A stretch of 64,000 nucleotides of DNA, taken from a virus. Location of the stretch: the IMG/VR virus record IMGVR_UViG_3300028374_000002, positions 1 to 64,000 of that record. One strand, given 5' to 3'. A program made the translations under genes and the position numbers. Numbering within the stretch: position 1 is the stretch's first letter; the number at the start of each line of letters is the position of its first letter. Below the pieces are notes generated by a model that made no database searches, was not told where the DNA came from, and saw only the letters and a list, made by a program, of their open reading frames with translations. This document shows positions 1-8,362 of this stretch, one piece after another.

Positions 1-828
1 TTCTTCTAAGTCAGGCATTTCTAAATCGTTATCCCTTATGAAAGTTTCTAATCTATCTAGCATAACAGTATCTCTATTTCTAACTATTTCATAGTCTACA
101 AAGTCTTCTATGAGAAAACTATCAGCAGTTTCGATAAAAGTATATAGTAAGTGATATACTGGATTACTATTTAAGTGTATGTTCCCATTTACTTCTGATA
201 AGTATTCTAAATCCTTTAGTTTATTAAATCTATAATCAAAATTACCACCTACTGTTTTTGGACAACCCTTTAGTGATTTTAACTCATTCCCCGAACATTT
301 GAAGTCACCATCTACTGTTTGTGGACTACCTTCTAATGTTTCTAATTTATTTTCAAAGCAATAGAAATCATGATTTATTGTTTGTGGACAACCTTTTAGT
401 GTCTCTAATTTATTAAAAGAACAACTAAAATACCCACCTACTATACTTGGACCACCTTCTAGTGTTTGTAAATAATTGGTGCTACAATCAAAATTACCAC
501 CTACTGTTTGCGGACAACCTTCTAGTGATTTTAAGCCATTTCCAGGGCAATCAAAATCACCACTTACTCTTTGTGGACAACCTTCTAATGTCTCTAATTG
601 ATTCCCTGGACAACCAAAATAACCACTCACATAATTAAATTTAAGAGGTAAATATTCTAATCTTCTATAAGCTAGATTAACATTACCATCAATATCAATA
701 CTTAAATCATCGTTTATGGTATAATTTTCTATTTCATACCTATTACACACTTCTATAACTTCCTCTCTTGTAGTTGGGAAGTTAGGACTTGTACTTTCGA
801 ATATCTTATAAGGTTTTATGTGTTTCAT
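1..828 (-). CDS. LRR repeat protein, paralogue 1 (C-terminus cut by window edge)
   Basis: First of three tandem leftward paralogues. The gene runs off the window edge; 276 codons are visible and the sister genes suggest about nine are missing. Layout: N-terminal tag MKHIKPYKIFES, a conserved domain to about residue 70 (PNFPTTREEV, then a DDLSID segment), seven 21-residue repeats of the type F-x-C-x-x-N-x-L-x-x-L-E-G-C-P-Q-T-V-x-G, then a conserved C-terminal domain (ADSF.IEDF.DYEIVRNRDTVMLDRL). The repeat resembles bacterial leucine-rich repeats, so protein binding is a reasonable inference; the real role is unknown. It has two more repeats than the 243-residue sisters. No signal peptide is seen. 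Confidence 0.8.
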   Translation of the reverse strand, partial: MKHIKPYKIFESTSPNFPTTREEVIEVCNRYEIENYTINDDLSIDIDGNVNLAYRRLEYLPLKFNYVSGYFGCPGNQLETLEGCPQRVSGDFDCPGNGLKSLEGCPQTVGGNFDCSTNYLQTLEGGPSIVGGYFSCSFNKLETLKGCPQTINHDFYCFENKLETLEGSPQTVDGDFKCSGNELKSLKGCPKTVGGNFDYRFNKLKDLEYLSEVNGNIHLNSNPVYHLLYTFIETADSFLIEDFVDYEIVRNRDTVMLDRLETFIRDNDLEMPDLEE

Positions 829-830
829 GT

Positions 831-1499
831 TTATTCTATTATTTTATAGTGTTTTTTAATATCTTCTAGGTCAGGCATTTCTAAATCGTTATCTCTTATA
901 AAGGTTTGAAGTCTGTCTAGCATAACAGTATCTCTGTTTCTAACTATTTCATAGTCTATAAAATCTTCTATCATAAAGCTATCAGCTTTTTTGATAAAGG
1001 TGTATACTAATAAATTTACTAAATTTCCCCTCATATATACATTACCATTTACTTCTGGGAAGTATTCTAAGTCCTTTAATTTATTATCAGTACAATAAAA
1101 ATAACCACCTACTGTTTGTAGACCACCTTCTAATGTCTTTAGTAAATTACTATGACAATTAAAATTACCATTTACTGTTTGTGGACAATCTTCTAATGTT
1201 TCTAGTTTGTTATTATTACAATAAAAATTCCCATTTACTGTTTGTGGACCACCTTCTAATGTTTTCAATCTATTATTAGAACAACTAAAACCACCACCTA
1301 CGTAGTTAAATTTAAGTGGTAGATATTCTAAGCCATTACTAGTTAAGTTAACATTACCATCAACATCAATACTTAAATCGTCACTAATAGTGTAGTTTTT
1401 TATATCATACCTTTTACACACTTGTATAACTTCCTCTCTTGTAGTTGGGAAGTTAGGACTATTGCTCTCGAATATCTTATAAGGTTTTATGTGTTTCAT
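831..1499 (-). CDS. LRR repeat protein, paralogue 2 (four repeats)
   Basis: 222 residues with the same N-terminal tag and end domains as its neighbours, but only four 21-residue repeats (roughly residues 70-153). The start lies two bases after the stop of the paralogue at 1502-2233, so the array is probably one transcript. The repeats differ from those of its sisters mainly at the variable x positions, as expected if they form a binding face. Function unknown; protein binding is inferred from the repeat type only. Confidence 0.82.
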   Translation of the reverse strand: MKHIKPYKIFESNSPNFPTTREEVIQVCKRYDIKNYTISDDLSIDVDGNVNLTSNGLEYLPLKFNYVGGGFSCSNNRLKTLEGGPQTVNGNFYCNNNKLETLEDCPQTVNGNFNCHSNLLKTLEGGLQTVGGYFYCTDNKLKDLEYFPEVNGNVYMRGNLVNLLVYTFIKKADSFMIEDFIDYEIVRNRDTVMLDRLQTFIRDNDLEMPDLEDIKKHYKIIE

Positions 1500-1501
1500 G
1501 T

Positions 1502-2233
1502 TTATTCTATTATTTTATAGTGTTTTTTAATTTCTTCTAAATCTGGCATTTCTAAATCGTTATCTCTAATAAATGTTTGAAGCCTATCTAACATAACAGT
1601 ATCTCGGTTTCTGACTATTTCATAGTCGTTAAAATCTTCTATCATAAAGCTATCAGCATTTTCAATAAAAGTATACACTAGTAAATATACTGTGTTTTCC
1701 TCTATACCTATAGTTCCATTTACTTCTGGGAAATGTTCTAAGTCTCTTAACTTATTATTATTACACGTAAAATCACCATCTACTGTTTGTGGACCACCTT
1801 CTAATGACGTTAATACATTATGAGAACAATTAAAACCACCATATACTGTTTGTGGACTACCTTCTAATGTCTTTAATTCATTTCTATAACAATTAAAATA
1901 ACCACCTACTGTTTGTGGAGAACCTTTTAATGTTTCTAATTGATTATAATCACATCCAAAGCTACCACCTACTCTTTGTGGACAACCTTCTAATGTCTCT
2001 AATTGATTCTCTGGACAACCAAAATAATCACTCACATAATTAAATTTAAGAGGTAAATATTCTAATCTTCTATAATATAAGTTAACATTACCATCAATAT
2101 CAATACTTAAATCATCGTTTATGGTATAATTTTCTATTTCATACTTTTCACAAACTTGTATAACTTCCTCTCTTGTAGTTGGGAAGTTAGGACTTGTACT
2201 TTCGAATATCTTATAAGGTTTTATATGTTTCAT
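1502..2233 (-). CDS. LRR repeat protein, paralogue 3 (five repeats)
   Basis: 243 residues: tag MKHIKPYKIFES, conserved N-terminal domain, five 21-residue repeats and the shared C-terminal domain ending KKHYKIIE. It is the first gene of the leftward LRR array. A TAATATATAC-type element ends a few bases before its ATG, the same as ahead of the rightward LRR array at 61424. The DNA of its 5' end is nearly identical to that of paralogue 1, which suggests recent duplication or gene conversion. Function unknown. Confidence 0.82.
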   Translation of the reverse strand: MKHIKPYKIFESTSPNFPTTREEVIQVCEKYEIENYTINDDLSIDIDGNVNLYYRRLEYLPLKFNYVSDYFGCPENQLETLEGCPQRVGGSFGCDYNQLETLKGSPQTVGGYFNCYRNELKTLEGSPQTVYGGFNCSHNVLTSLEGGPQTVDGDFTCNNNKLRDLEHFPEVNGTIGIEENTVYLLVYTFIENADSFMIEDFNDYEIVRNRDTVMLDRLQTFIRDNDLEMPDLEEIKKHYKIIE

Positions 2234-2237
2234 AGAG

Positions 2238-2282
2238 TATATATTATTTAGCCATACTTCAATTTCAATTCTTAATATATAC
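2238..2282. promoter_or_regulatory. Divergent pair of ATG-proximal AATATATA promoter-like motifs
   Basis: Two copies of an AATATATAC motif face outward: one just before the leftward LRR gene (ATG at 2233) and one just before the rightward gene (ATG at 2286). The same motif lies 3-40 bases before about 15 genes in the window. By analogy with the short T4 late promoter (TATAAATA) I read it as a candidate late promoter with a very short leader. This is inference from position and recurrence only. Confidence 0.4.
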
Positions 2283-2285
2283 AGT

Positions 2286-2540
2286 ATGAATTATCTTAAA
2301 CTTTTCGAGGATTTTATTGCAAATAACATAGAAGGTAGCTTAATAAAAGTTGATGATGTTATTGAGTGTATTAATAAAAATGGTTTATTATATGCAGAAA
2401 CTATAAATGATTACCCACAACACAACCCAGATGAGGGTTTGAAAGTGTTAGACGTAGATAACGAAGGACTTGTAACAGTAGAAATTGATTCACAAGCACA
2501 TGAAGTATATTTGGATAATATTATAAGACTAGAATTTTAA
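2286..2540 (+). CDS. Small protein with phage N-terminal tag
   Basis: 84 residues starting MNYLKLFEDFI, a variant of the tag seen on the LRR proteins and others. The body (IKVDDVIECINKNGLLYAETI...VEIDSQAHEVYLDNIIRLEF) is acidic and looks like a small beta-rich domain; I do not recognise a family. The ATG is set by the TTAATATATACAGT element directly before it. The 3' end overlaps the convergent gene at 2537 by four bases. Confidence 0.65.
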   Translation: MNYLKLFEDFIANNIEGSLIKVDDVIECINKNGLLYAETINDYPQHNPDEGLKVLDVDNEGLVTVEIDSQAHEVYLDNIIRLEF

Positions 2541-2983
2541 CTAAGCAATTTCTTTATTAGAACTTGTCTTCTTAAACTTTTCATATAACTATTAATCTCA
2601 GAACCTCTATTTATTTCTTCATAAGAATATTTATCTTGTAAATACTCTTTGACTTCTTGGTAAAAATTTGGTCTTTTATCTTTTGACAGTACTAAAATTA
2701 GAATTTTATTTTGATTAACACAATAATCTATAAGCTCCACTATATTACCAAACTCATATATATCAGTATTAAAGTTTATTACTAAGTTTTGTTTAATCTT
2801 AGTCATATCAAACTTCTCTAGTCTATTAAAGCCAAATTTGTTTTTAATAGTAAAATCTTTACCTATGCTTTTTTCGGCACTTCTATATAGTAACAAAGAT
2901 GAATCTAGATTATTAGTAAAGTTGAAGATTTGAACTATTGTTCTTAAATCAAAAAAATTATGTAAATTTAACATATATACCAT
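2537..2983 (-). CDS. Hypothetical protein (148 aa)
   Basis: Unrecognised. Mixed hydrophobic/charged protein with a probable Rossmann-like stretch in the middle (ELIDYCVNQNKILILVLSKDK) and a basic C-terminus (SLRRQVLIKKLLS) of the type shared by several small proteins here. A TATATTTG box lies 16 bases before the ATG. An in-frame ATG at codon 4 could be the true start. Confidence 0.6.
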   Translation of the reverse strand: MVYMLNLHNFFDLRTIVQIFNFTNNLDSSLLLYRSAEKSIGKDFTIKNKFGFNRLEKFDMTKIKQNLVINFNTDIYEFGNIVELIDYCVNQNKILILVLSKDKRPNFYQEVKEYLQDKYSYEEINRGSEINSYMKSLRRQVLIKKLLS

Positions 2984-2999
2984 AATAAATAATTTATAA

Positions 3000-3007
3000 C
3001 AAATATA
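3000..3007 (-). promoter_or_regulatory. TATATTTG -7-like box
   Basis: On the minus strand this reads TATATTTG, matching the Bacteroidota primary-sigma -7 consensus TAnnTTTG, 16 bases before the start of the gene at 2983. The same octamer precedes the leftward genes starting at 9526, 14139, 16217, 19969, 37815, 46427, 47799, 48957 and 50353. A -33 element is not clear at most of them. Confidence 0.4.
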
Positions 3008-3103
3008 CTATTTATTTTTCGACTTTAGAAACTATTGTACCAATTAGTTATATAATATATACAAAGGCTAGGCGGAACAGTTCTTATAAAAACAAAAACA
3101 TAT

Positions 3104-4846
3104 ATGATTATTACAAAAAATGTAGAAATGAAATTAGGTATAAGAAATGCTACTAGGATAATTAGCATGTATGACCTAGACAGTAATTTAAAGCCTGGTG
3201 ATACTGCACTAATACCAGTTAATTTATTATCAAAGTCATCAAATTATAAGATAAAAGTAAGTTGTGATTATTGTGGATTAGAATTATATGTTCCTTATAA
3301 AAGGTATAATAAAAGTACTAGTACTATAAGTAAGTATTCTTGCTCTTCAAAGCAATGCTCTAACCAAAAGATAAAAGAAGTTTGCCAAGCTAAGTATGGT
3401 GTAGATAACCCATTTCAATCAGATGTTATTAAAGATAAGATAAAAAAAACACTAAATGAAAAATATGGAAAAGACCACCCAATGTATGTAGATAAAATAA
3501 AATCTAAGATAAAGGATACATGCTTGAAAAGATATGGTGTTAGTAGCTATACCAAAACTAAAGAATATAAAGAGAAAACTATTAAAACTAATCTAGAAAA
3601 GTATGGTGTTAACTGGCCATTACAAAGTGAAGAAGTAAAAAATAAGGGAATAAAGACTAGTTTGGAAAAGTATGGTGTTAAATATTCACAACAATCATAT
3701 CTTATAAGACAAAAAACAATTAGAACTAATCTAGAAAAGTATGGTGTTAAGTGTAATTTACAATCAGATGATTCTAAAGCCAAGATAAAAAAGACTATTT
3801 TGGAAAAGTATGGCGTTGACAATATAATGGAGAATGATGTGTTTAGAGAAAAATTTAATATAACAAAAGATAATTCATATGTTAGTTATTTATCTGATAA
3901 AATGTCTAGATTTAAATGTGAGAAGGGTCACTATTTTGAAATAAGTTCAGATAATTATATTTCAAGACGAAAGAATAATGTAGATTTATGTACTGTTTGT
4001 AATAGTATAGGAGATTCTAAATCCTTAAAAGAAGAAGAGTTATATAATTTTATAAAAAGTATATATAACGGCAAAGTTGAGCAATCATATAGAGATGGTC
4101 TTGAGATAGATATTTACTTACCAACGCTAAATATAGGATTTGAGTTCAATGGTCTTTATTGGCACTCGGAATCCTACAAAGGAAAGGACTATCATTTAGA
4201 TAAGACTGAACATTTTAAAAATAGAAGAATAAAAATAATACACATTTGGGAAGATGATTGGGTAAATAAGACAGATATCATAAAAAGTCAAATAAATAAT
4301 TGGATTGGGTTAACAAGTAAAAAAATATACGGTAGGAAGTGTTTAGTTAGAGAAATAAGTGATAGCAAAGTAGTTACAAAGTTTTTAGATGAAAATCATA
4401 TACAAGGTAAGGTTAGAAGCAGTTTAAAGCTAGGTTTATATCATATGGATGAATTAGTATCAGTTATGACCTTTAGCCACAATGAAGGACGTAAGAAGAT
4501 GCCTAATAGTGAGTGGAACTTATCTAGGTTCTGTAATAAGTTAGATACAAGTGTTATTGGTGGTGCATCTAAATTATTAAAATATTTTCAAAGAAGTTTT
4601 AAACCAACTAGGATAATTAGTTATGCTGATAAAGATTGGTCAACTGGTGATTTATATTATAATCTAGGCTTTAAACTATCAAACATATCTAGACCAGACT
4701 ATAAATATATCATTAATAATAGAAGAGTTCATAAGTCTAGATTTAGAAAGAATAACCTAAATACTGAATTGTCAGAAAGTCAATATATGAAAAAATCCCA
4801 TATTTTGAAAATATGGGATTGTGGAAAAATTAAGTTTGAGATTTAA
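3104..4846 (+). CDS. Free-standing homing endonuclease, VSR-like (EDxHD type)
   Basis: 580 residues. A DNA-recognition part (about 60-260) carries a Cys-containing module followed by repeated segments of the form LEKYGV...QS..I..KIK.T. A second zinc-type motif (CEKGHYF...LCTVCN) precedes a nuclease domain at about 330-410 with EIDIYLP, GFEFNGLYWHSE, YHLDKTEHF and IIHIWEDDW, the pattern of VSR-fold phage homing endonucleases. The last 150 residues (DENHIQG, ISYADKDWS.GDLYYNLGF) look like a GNAT/Mom-like fold. The gene lies between two leftward genes, against local transcription, as expected of a mobile endonuclease gene. Paralogues are at 6458 and 21441. Confidence 0.8.
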   Translation: MIITKNVEMKLGIRNATRIISMYDLDSNLKPGDTALIPVNLLSKSSNYKIKVSCDYCGLELYVPYKRYNKSTSTISKYSCSSKQCSNQKIKEVCQAKYGVDNPFQSDVIKDKIKKTLNEKYGKDHPMYVDKIKSKIKDTCLKRYGVSSYTKTKEYKEKTIKTNLEKYGVNWPLQSEEVKNKGIKTSLEKYGVKYSQQSYLIRQKTIRTNLEKYGVKCNLQSDDSKAKIKKTILEKYGVDNIMENDVFREKFNITKDNSYVSYLSDKMSRFKCEKGHYFEISSDNYISRRKNNVDLCTVCNSIGDSKSLKEEELYNFIKSIYNGKVEQSYRDGLEIDIYLPTLNIGFEFNGLYWHSESYKGKDYHLDKTEHFKNRRIKIIHIWEDDWVNKTDIIKSQINNWIGLTSKKIYGRKCLVREISDSKVVTKFLDENHIQGKVRSSLKLGLYHMDELVSVMTFSHNEGRKKMPNSEWNLSRFCNKLDTSVIGGASKLLKYFQRSFKPTRIISYADKDWSTGDLYYNLGFKLSNISRPDYKYIINNRRVHKSRFRKNNLNTELSESQYMKKSHILKIWDCGKIKFEI

Positions 4847-6306
4847 TCATGATTTGGATCAATAATTATTTGCTTAACCTTACTATTACTACTTGTAATA
4901 GGAACTTCAACACCAACTGATATCATCAGAATCCTACCTCTTATTTTTGATAGGTCAAGGCTATCACAGTAACCATCGGTTAATACAACTGTATTGTATT
5001 GATTGAATTCATTTACTACATAATCGATTGCTGGTTGTAGCATTGTACCACCTAAACCCTTGATACATATTGTTTCCAATGCTTTTTTGCTTTTTATATT
5101 CTTGACCCATTTTACTTCGGTATCTGCCTCAATCAAATTAACCTCAATATCATTTCTATATATGAAAGATAAGACCTTTTCAAATGTACCACCCATAGAA
5201 CCAGAGGTATCTAGTATACAATTAATTTTAGAACTTACTTTTTTATGACCTTTCAAGCCCTTGATACCTCTTCTATTAGCACGTGTAATAGTCTTTTGTT
5301 TGTTAGTACCAAATATAACATTAGAAATAGATCTTTTTATCTCTCTAAGATAATCCTTTCTTTTCTTACGAAGCTTTCCAAGTGTTTGTTCAATATCACC
5401 ACCTGATAATCCACGAGCTGCTAATCTGTCCATAACATCTTTGACCATTCCCTCTCTCATTTCTTGGGGAACTTCATCTTCAATATGTTTATCTAAGTAC
5501 TCTCCATCACCATTCTCCATATCTTGGAAAATTTGTTCTTTAGACCATGTATCAACAGTACTTCCACTTGAAGAATTTTTACCATAAGGTCCATAAGAAG
5601 GCTTACCTTTAGAATCTTTCCCCTCACCATTACTGTTTCCACTACCTTCACAGTCTGGACAGTCATCTGATTCACTCTTGCCTTCACCATCACCACTTTG
5701 TGGATCACCATCTTTGCCTTCTTCTTCACTCTTATCACCATCACCACTTTCACCACCATCTTCGTCTTTTTTACCAGACCCACCACAAGACTTACACTCT
5801 GATTCTTGTTTCTCTTTCAACCATTTGTCCTTCTCATCTTGCATCCATTCATACAAGTGTTCAAAGATTAGTTCACCATCATATTCTTTAGGTACAAAAA
5901 GTGCCATGTTCTTACCATCACTAGATTTTGGTATCTCAACAAAAGAGTGAGATATATCATCCCATATAATATGGTTGATAATCATATCTTGTACAATATT
6001 CGATAACTTGTGATCAAAATTCCCAGTAACTGTTCTTTTTGGGTGATCAAATAGTAAGTGAAAATCCTCATGGAGAATAATAAAGTTCACTTCTTTTTGT
6101 GACATATCTTGTAGAAACTTAGGAGAGTAGAAAAAATTCATTCCTCTAGATGTTACATTAACTGCACATGTTCCTATTGAATCACGCTCTGTGAAATTGA
6201 CTTGAAGGTTAAACTCACCGTAGTATGGGAGGTTAACCTTCGTGTCGATTAACATTGTTTGCACTCCGTCTACAATTTTTTCGTGAATGTTTTTGTTGAA
6301 TATCAT
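4843..6306 (-). CDS. Metallopeptidase-like / VWA-like protein (DUF2201 type)
   Basis: 487 residues. The N-terminal domain has an HExxH zinc-peptidase motif (HEDFH, residues 79-83, followed by FDHP). A linker at about 165-245 is very rich in Gly, Ser, Asp and Lys and holds two CxxCxGSG-like pairs (CKSCGGSG, CPDCEGSG). The C-terminal domain has the VWA metal site motif DTSGSMGG, a later TDGY and a Thr in GLGGTML. This N-peptidase plus C-VWA layout is that of the DUF2201 family; in bacteria such genes often pair with a MoxR-like AAA ATPase, but none is nearby. The substrate is unknown. A good Bacteroidota promoter precedes it. Confidence 0.78.
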   Translation of the reverse strand: MIFNKNIHEKIVDGVQTMLIDTKVNLPYYGEFNLQVNFTERDSIGTCAVNVTSRGMNFFYSPKFLQDMSQKEVNFIILHEDFHLLFDHPKRTVTGNFDHKLSNIVQDMIINHIIWDDISHSFVEIPKSSDGKNMALFVPKEYDGELIFEHLYEWMQDEKDKWLKEKQESECKSCGGSGKKDEDGGESGDGDKSEEEGKDGDPQSGDGEGKSESDDCPDCEGSGNSNGEGKDSKGKPSYGPYGKNSSSGSTVDTWSKEQIFQDMENGDGEYLDKHIEDEVPQEMREGMVKDVMDRLAARGLSGGDIEQTLGKLRKKRKDYLREIKRSISNVIFGTNKQKTITRANRRGIKGLKGHKKVSSKINCILDTSGSMGGTFEKVLSFIYRNDIEVNLIEADTEVKWVKNIKSKKALETICIKGLGGTMLQPAIDYVVNEFNQYNTVVLTDGYCDSLDLSKIRGRILMISVGVEVPITSSNSKVKQIIIDPNHD

Positions 6307-6329
6307 ATTTTGGATTTTTTATTACAATA

Positions 6330-6359
6330 CAAATGTAAGGCTTTTTATTAGAATACAAA
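6330..6359 (-). promoter_or_regulatory. Bacteroidota-type promoter (TTTG - 18 nt - TACATTTG)
   Basis: Minus strand: -33 TTTG at 6359-6356, 18-base spacer, -7 box TACATTTG at 6337-6330, then 23 bases to the ATG at 6306. This fits the TTTG/TAnnTTTG consensus of the Bacteroidota primary sigma factor apart from a spacer one base short of the usual range. It is the clearest such promoter in the window and suggests transcription by unmodified host polymerase. Confidence 0.55.
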
Positions 6360-6457
6360 TGCCTTTCTCTGTAAAATATATATTTATTTCAAAACCTACC
6401 AAACTATGGTGGGTTTATTGATATAATATATATATTAATGAATGTACCACACATATT

Positions 6458-8074
6458 ATGCTATTAGATAAATATATCGAAGTAAAGATTTCTAAGAAGA
6501 ATATAGAACACTTTTCAAAGTATTATAAAAATATATCTATCAAAGATGTATTAAGGATAAGGACTGATGAACTCCAGAGTGGTTCTAATAAGAGGATTAA
6601 AGTTAAATGTGATAATTGTTATATTGAAAACTTTATAAAATACCAGTCTTATTTTAAGAACATAACTTCATCTGAAAAACATCCAATATACACATGTGTT
6701 AAGTGTTCTCATATTAAAATAAAGTCTACTAACATGGATAAGTATGGTGTTGAATATTATTCTAAAACTGATGAGTATAATGCTAGGTTTAGAAAAACTA
6801 TGAAACAAAGGTATAGTGTGGAATACCCAACACAATCTAAAGAAATTTTAAATAAAATTAAAAATACTAACTTACAAAGATATGGTGTTGATAACATATT
6901 TAAAGATAATTCTTATATAAAAGATAAATTCATAGAAAAGTACGGTGTTGACCATCCTAGTAAAGTAAAAGAAATATATGATAGGGTGAAAGAAAGTAAT
7001 TTAAGGTCAACAGGATATGAATCCCCATTATCATCACCAGAAATAAGGGAGCGAATCAAAGAAACAAATAAGAGACTTTATGGTTCTAATACACCAAGTC
7101 AGTCTAATAGTGATAAAGGCATATCCTTGATGTCTTGTAAGAAGAATCATATATATGAGATAAGTTCGTCAAATTATCATAGTAGAAAACGTGATTGTGT
7201 ACCATTGTGTACTGTATGTAATCCTATCAGTTCTACATCTTCTATAAAGGAAAAGGAATTATATGAGTTCATATCTAGTATGTATAATGGTAGTATTATA
7301 AGGTCATTCAAAGATAAAAGAATAGAGATAGATGTATACATACCAGAATTAAAAATAGGCTTTGAATTTAATGGTCTATATTGGCATTCCGAAGAATATA
7401 AAGATAGAGATTATCATATTAAAAAAACAGAGTATTTTAAGGATAAGGGAATAAGGATTATACACATTTGGGAAGATGATTGGGTAAATAAGACAGATAT
7501 CATAAAAAGTCAAGTAAAAAATTGGCTAGGTTTAACAACACATAAGATATATGCCAGAAAATATATTATTAAGGAGGTTAGTGATATAAAAATTATCAGA
7601 AAGTTTCTTGATGAAAACCACATACAAGGCTTTGTAACATCAAGTAAGAAAATAGGATTATATTATGATGATGTGTTAGTATCTATTATGGTTTTTGACC
7701 ATAGAGAAGGTAGGGATAAAATGAATGATAACCAGTGGAACTTGTCTAGGTTTTGTAATAATAAGAATACTGTAGTCATTGGTGGTGCTTCTAGGCTTCT
7801 TAAATATTTTATGAAGTCTTATAGTCCTGTTAGAATTATAAGCTATGCTGATAGAGACTGGTCAGAGGGCAATGTGTACTATAATTTGGGGTTTGATATG
7901 GTAAAATCTAGTAAACCAGATTATAAATATATTGTCAATAGTAAAAGAGTGCATAAGTCAAGATATAAAAAATCTAATTTAGAAACAAATCTGACTGAGA
8001 ATGATTATATGAAAGCTAATAGTTACAAGAAAATATGGGACTGTGGGAAGATTAAGTTTGAAATTATTATATAG
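6458..8074 (+). CDS. Free-standing homing endonuclease, VSR-like (paralogue of 3104-4846)
   Basis: 538 residues with the same order as the gene at 3104: Cys module (CDNC...CVKC), KYGV...QS repeats, second Cys module, VSR-like nuclease (EIDVYIP, GFEFNGLYWHSE, YHIKKTEYF, IIHIWEDDW) and the GNAT/Mom-like C-terminal domain. About 50 bases around the IHIWEDDW codons are identical to the 3104 gene although the recognition parts differ, which points to recent gene conversion or selection on the core. It is preceded by an AATATATAT element and lies between two leftward genes. Confidence 0.8.
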   Translation: MLLDKYIEVKISKKNIEHFSKYYKNISIKDVLRIRTDELQSGSNKRIKVKCDNCYIENFIKYQSYFKNITSSEKHPIYTCVKCSHIKIKSTNMDKYGVEYYSKTDEYNARFRKTMKQRYSVEYPTQSKEILNKIKNTNLQRYGVDNIFKDNSYIKDKFIEKYGVDHPSKVKEIYDRVKESNLRSTGYESPLSSPEIRERIKETNKRLYGSNTPSQSNSDKGISLMSCKKNHIYEISSSNYHSRKRDCVPLCTVCNPISSTSSIKEKELYEFISSMYNGSIIRSFKDKRIEIDVYIPELKIGFEFNGLYWHSEEYKDRDYHIKKTEYFKDKGIRIIHIWEDDWVNKTDIIKSQVKNWLGLTTHKIYARKYIIKEVSDIKIIRKFLDENHIQGFVTSSKKIGLYYDDVLVSIMVFDHREGRDKMNDNQWNLSRFCNNKNTVVIGGASRLLKYFMKSYSPVRIISYADRDWSEGNVYYNLGFDMVKSSKPDYKYIVNSKRVHKSRYKKSNLETNLTENDYMKANSYKKIWDCGKIKFEIII

Positions 8075-8083
8075 AGTACTTAT

Positions 8084-8269
8084 TTATTTTAATAATTCTT
8101 TTAATCTTTCTGCTCTTAGTTCTTTTTTTATTCTCATTTTTTCAGCTTCAATATCTTCTATTGAAGGCTGAAACATACTAGTCATATTAATGACATTGGA
8201 AACATCCCATTTTGAGATATCAGCATTAGAACTAGTGCAACCTTTAAACCGATTATTTATATTACTCAT
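8084..8269 (-). pseudogene. Remnant of a DUF285 (BspA-type 26-residue repeat) protein
   Basis: 61 residues. Residues 8-34 (NRFKGCTSSNADISKWDVSN, then VINMTSMF) form about one copy of the 26-residue BspA-type surface repeat, which normally occurs in long arrays. It is followed directly by a charged helix ending RAERLKELLK. Either a decayed long repeat protein whose two ends were joined by deletion, or a genuine one-repeat mini-protein. The intact reading frame and the C-terminal motif shared with other small genes leave expression possible. Confidence 0.5.
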
Positions 8270-8310
8270 GTCTATTATACTCTATCCATAGCTATAAGTT
8301 GTTATTATAT

Positions 8311-8354
8311 TAAGAAAAAAATCCTCTAGTAATATAGAGGATTTTTTTCTTAAT
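8311..8354. terminator. Bidirectional intrinsic terminator
   Basis: Long perfect stem: aagaaaaaaatcctct pairs with its complement across a short loop, with A and T runs on both sides so it can act in both directions. It separates the remnant gene at 8084 from the gene starting at 9526. Confidence 0.7.
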
Positions 8355-8362
8355 ATAAGAAT

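Noticed and set aside
3400-3830. Short spaced repeats (KYGV codons) resembling a CRISPR or iteron array
   Set aside because: In-frame parts of a homing endonuclease; spacing and sequence follow the protein.
5493-5950. Long frames on both strands within the 4843-6306 gene (Ser/Pro/His-rich and Val/Lys/Met-rich products)
   Set aside because: Shadows of the Gly/Ser/Asp-rich linker; low-complexity products with no promoter or neighbours in the same frame.
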